In this document: positions 4,319 through 5,655 of the stretch, piece after piece
Position numbering within the stretch: the first letter of the stretch is position 1
Layout of the letters: each line of letters opens with the position of its first letter
NCBI GenBank assembly: GCA_031286025.1
Contig: JAITVB010000242.1
Span: 1-5,655, forward strand
DNA: 5,655 nucleotides
Direction: 5' to 3'
Source of the DNA: Rikenellaceae bacterium
GTDB lineage: Bacteria > Bacteroidota > Bacteroidia > Bacteroidales > Rikenellaceae
Notes under the pieces: generated by a model
Databases searched by the model: none
Seen by the model: the letters and a program-made list of their open reading frames with translations, nothing else
Told to the model about the DNA's origin: nothing
Translations under genes and position numbers: made by a program

Positions 4319-4446
4319 CCCCATTGCTCCATCATAGCGACTAGCCCCGGATGGTTGGGGTGCGGTGCAAGGCCGTCGAAGACGCTCCGTATAGCCTTGC
4401 TCCGCATCTCAACCATCAGTATCTTTGCGAAGATGGGGCGATGGGG
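4319..4446 (+). repeat. 128-nt imperfect inverted repeat between convergent genes
   Basis: The left arm 4319-4373 and right arm 4394-4446 are complementary. The outer 15 positions (4319-4333 with 4432-4446) all pair. The inner 24 (4350-4373 with 4394-4417) pair at 23, with one T-T mismatch. The middle part is loose. The 20-nt loop holds a small CGTC-GAA-GACG hairpin (4374-4384). All five transition-type differences read as G-U pairs if the + strand is transcribed. It fills the gap between the repressor stop (4306) and the nuclease stop (4449). It may be a dispersed repeat (MITE-like), a 3'-end structure or a small RNA. No clear target-site duplication or U-tract is seen. Confidence 0.75.
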
Positions 4447-4448
4447 AT

Positions 4449-5150
4449 TTATTGCATACCCTGTTTCGCCATCACCTGCCCCACAAAATCATTCAGCGTC
4501 AGGATGCAGGGGCGGTATTCTTCGGGGAAACTCGTGATATAAGGCTTTGGAACGACCAGACACACGTCCGACTTGTACATTTCGGCTAACTGATTCGAGG
4601 AGATGCCCTGTTGCAGGGTGAACAGGTGCTTTGTCCTCACGCGATCGGCCTCATTGAGAATCTGTCGCCAGCGGTCTTTGCAGGTGGTTTTGGATGCGAG
4701 TACGACTAATTTGTTCTCATCGAATCGCGGATCGGCGTACGCCTCCGGCCCCGGAAACAGAAAGTCCGGTCGTTTATTCATTTCTGTAACAGTCTGCGAA
4801 CTGTGTTTAAGGCCGAACGTGTTGAAAATCTCTTCGAGATGGTGTTCCAACGACTTGCCGACTCTGCTCTTTCGGCGGTTGAGTATGGTATTAGCTATTT
4901 CCACAAGCTCCTCGACCGAGGCGAACGGAGTTTGAATGCGTGTCGAGTAGCGGTTGTTCTCGATGGCCTTGAATAATTGAAATTCCGCATCGAGCCAGCC
5001 CAACAGCCCTTTATCGGGATTGGCTTTGAGTTTGTCGGCGGTCAGGTGGTAGGCGTTGTTGTAACAATGCCGTGCCCTTGCGGAAAGATCTGTCGTGGCG
5101 GGAAAATCGACCTGTAAACCCTTGATAAATGCGTAAAAGCACTGCAACAA
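4449..5150 (-). pseudogene. EcoRII-C-type type II restriction endonuclease domain, N-terminally truncated
   Basis: From the TTG at 5150 this frame gives 233 residues matching the C-terminal catalytic domain of EcoRII, a PD-(D/E)xK nuclease that cuts at CCWGG in that enzyme. Visible are RRKSRVGKSLEHHL (92-105), the metal-binding Asp in RPDFLFP (Asp129), SKTTCKDRWRQ with Lys154 and Lys158, and Glu167 in NEADR. Their spacing (D+25, D+29, D+38) agrees with the EcoRII active-site residues as I recall them. EcoRII is about 400 residues; its N-terminal autoinhibitory DNA-binding domain is absent here. The frame stays open upstream to a stop at 5210-5208 but has no ATG, only TTG codons at 5150 and 5147, so the gene is probably 5'-truncated. 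A natural short PspGI-like enzyme with a non-ATG start is the alternative. No cytosine methyltransferase lies in the window. Confidence 0.75.
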
Positions 5151-5212
5151 AATATCCTCCGCCGTCTGCTCATCTTGGAGGGAACAAGTCCGTCTGTTTA
5201 CTCCACGTTATC

Positions 5213-5235
5213 TCAATGGGTTATAAAACCATTGA
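5213..5235. repeat. Perfect 7-bp inverted repeat upstream of the nuclease frame
   Basis: TCAATGG (5213-5219) and CCATTGA (5229-5235) are perfect inverted arms around an AT-rich 9-nt centre. It lies between the -7 box at 5310-5303 and the nuclease frame, so it could be an operator or a leader hairpin. It is part of the 261-nt gap 5151-5411. Confidence 0.4.
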
Positions 5236-5302
5236 TTTTCAAAGACACCGGATAACCTACAAGCCGCTTGCTACATTTTACCCTGCTTTGCACTTAGCAA
5301 AA

Positions 5303-5326
5303 CAAAGGTAGTCAAAGTTTTTTGAC
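5303..5326 (-). promoter_or_regulatory. -7 box (- strand) with adjacent GTCAAA/TTTGAC palindrome
   Basis: On the - strand 5310-5303 is TACCTTTG, an exact -7 box directed at the nuclease remnant. Immediately upstream, GTCAAA (5311-5316) and TTTGAC (5321-5326) form a perfect 6-bp inverted repeat with a 4-nt spacer, inside the region the polymerase would occupy. No standard -33 TTTG is present. It may be the surviving promoter/operator of the original restriction gene. Confidence 0.45.
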
Positions 5327-5385
5327 CTCTTATTCATATCTTGAGAATTTACCCGCAAAATGGAATCATACTCGAAAAAATTACC

Positions 5386-5393
5386 TACCTTTG
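5386..5393 (+). promoter_or_regulatory. -7 box upstream of the AbiEi-like fragment
   Basis: TACCTTTG at 5386-5393 matches TAnnTTTG exactly, 18 nt before the ATG at 5412, predicting a very short leader of about a dozen bases. No clear TTTG lies 19-21 nt upstream. Confidence 0.5.
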
Positions 5394-5411
5394 CATCCAA
5401 ATGCTGTTATA

Positions 5412-5537
5412 ATGGAAAAAATTACTCCGTTGCATTTACAGGAAATTCTGTTTGCAACCTCCGATAAGGCGGGTTCGGCGCGGCTGACCGCGCTGTCTAA
5501 AGCGGGCAAGATTCGCAAGATCGCGCAGAAAATATAG
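5412..5537 (+). pseudogene. N-terminal fragment of an AbiEi-like antitoxin/regulator
   Basis: From ATG at 5412, chosen because it follows the -7 box at 5386-5393, 41 residues are encoded, beginning MEKITPLHLQEILFATSDKA and ending LSKAGKIRKIAQKI before TAG at 5535-5537. This resembles the N-terminal winged-helix part of Bacteroidota proteins annotated as type IV toxin-antitoxin AbiEi-family or related regulators, where a GKIRKIAPRIY-like segment is followed by a long C-terminal part. Here the frame stops at the position of that Tyr, another stop follows four codons later, and nothing like the expected continuation appears. It is therefore probably a truncated relic. An independent 41-residue DNA-binding peptide is possible. 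The family call is from memory of similar sequences. Upstream in-frame codons from 5322 lie before the promoter and are unlikely to be translated. Confidence 0.5.
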
Positions 5538-5549
5538 GTAATAATATAG

Positions 5550-5654
5550 CTAAATAACCTTCTGCGTCAATCTAACAACGCAAATACTGCATTTATCTTT
5601 TAAAGTAGGTCGATAAACCTTGTTGCAAATATCAACTATCTCTTTAACGGAATA
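5550..5654 (-). CDS. Partial unidentified frame running off the right edge
   Basis: On the - strand an open frame enters at the window edge and ends at TAG (5552-5550). It gives 34 residues, including SVKEIVDICNKVYRP and KDKCSICVVRLTQKVI. The composition looks protein-like and the region lies outside the truncated AbiEi-like fragment, so this may be the C-terminus of a gene lying to the right and convergent with that fragment. An open run of this length can occur by chance, and no family is recognised. Confidence 0.3.
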   Translation of the reverse strand, partial: YSVKEIVDICNKVYRPTLKDKCSICVVRLTQKVI

Positions 5655-5655
5655 G

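Noticed and set aside
4165..4416. Open frame on the - strand (83 codons) covering the XRE gene and the inverted repeat
   Set aside because: It runs antisense to a clear HTH gene. The apparent similarity of its N-terminal part to a + strand frame at 4355 onward is only a consequence of the inverted repeat.
4319..4446. CRISPR-like repeat or simple bidirectional terminator
   Set aside because: There is a single inverted pair rather than direct repeats with spacers, and no T-run on either strand next to the stem.
5150..5210. Frameshift joining an upstream - strand frame (ITWSKQTDLFPPR, ending at a TGA near 5173) to the nuclease frame
   Set aside because: That frame meets a stop after about 17 codons upstream and has no recognisable EcoRII N-terminal sequence, so a restoring frameshift cannot be supported here.

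Overview
The window looks like a chromosomal segment from a GC-rich gut member of the Bacteroidota; Alistipes/Rikenellaceae is my best guess. The grounds are protein sequences that read like Bacteroidales orthologues (UxaC, the SDR-type threonine dehydrogenase), several exact matches to the Bacteroidota -7 box TAnnTTTG (one with TTTG exactly 19 nt upstream), weak or absent Shine-Dalgarno sequences, and GC-rich coding regions separated by AT-rich gaps. The genus is inference; no search was possible.

Left part (1-2760), metabolic and intact. A glucuronate isomerase gene (uxaC, + strand, probably missing a few N-terminal codons at the window edge) converges on an SDR-type L-threonine 3-dehydrogenase gene (- strand). 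A strong bidirectional terminator lies between them. Upstream of the dehydrogenase is a small gene for a two-helix membrane protein. The dehydrogenase leader can fold a hairpin that abuts its start codon.

Middle (2823-3522), an RNA segment. A textbook Bacteroidota promoter drives tRNA-Thr(TGT), tRNA-Tyr(GTA) and tRNA-Gly(GCC), ending in a GAAA-loop terminator. This is the Thr-Tyr-Gly order familiar from the cluster in front of tuf, but tuf and the second tRNA-Thr do not follow. The spacers are long (213 and 169 nt) and structured: one holds an intrinsic terminator just after tRNA-Thr, the other a degenerate tRNA-like stretch and a segment able to pair with the tRNA-Gly anticodon arm.

Right part (3523-5655), accessory and partly decayed. 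It holds a short possible ORF; a lipocalin-like gene with one in-frame amber codon; a divergent 70-residue XRE-family repressor with a palindromic operator candidate between them; a 128-nt imperfect inverted repeat; an EcoRII-C-type restriction endonuclease domain with its catalytic residues but no ATG and no companion methyltransferase; and a 41-codon fragment resembling the N-terminal winged-helix part of Bacteroidota AbiEi-like antitoxin/regulator proteins. An unidentified frame runs off the right edge on the - strand. No stretch over 300 bases lacks a gene or gene remnant; the largest gap (5151-5411) holds the open 5' extension of the nuclease frame, promoter boxes and palindromes.

I do not see a clearly new multi-gene system. 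The most unusual signals are the strand-biased 128-nt hairpin, the tRNA spacer structures, the single-amber lipocalin-like gene, and the orphan nuclease domain in what looks like the remains of a defence locus next to tRNA genes.
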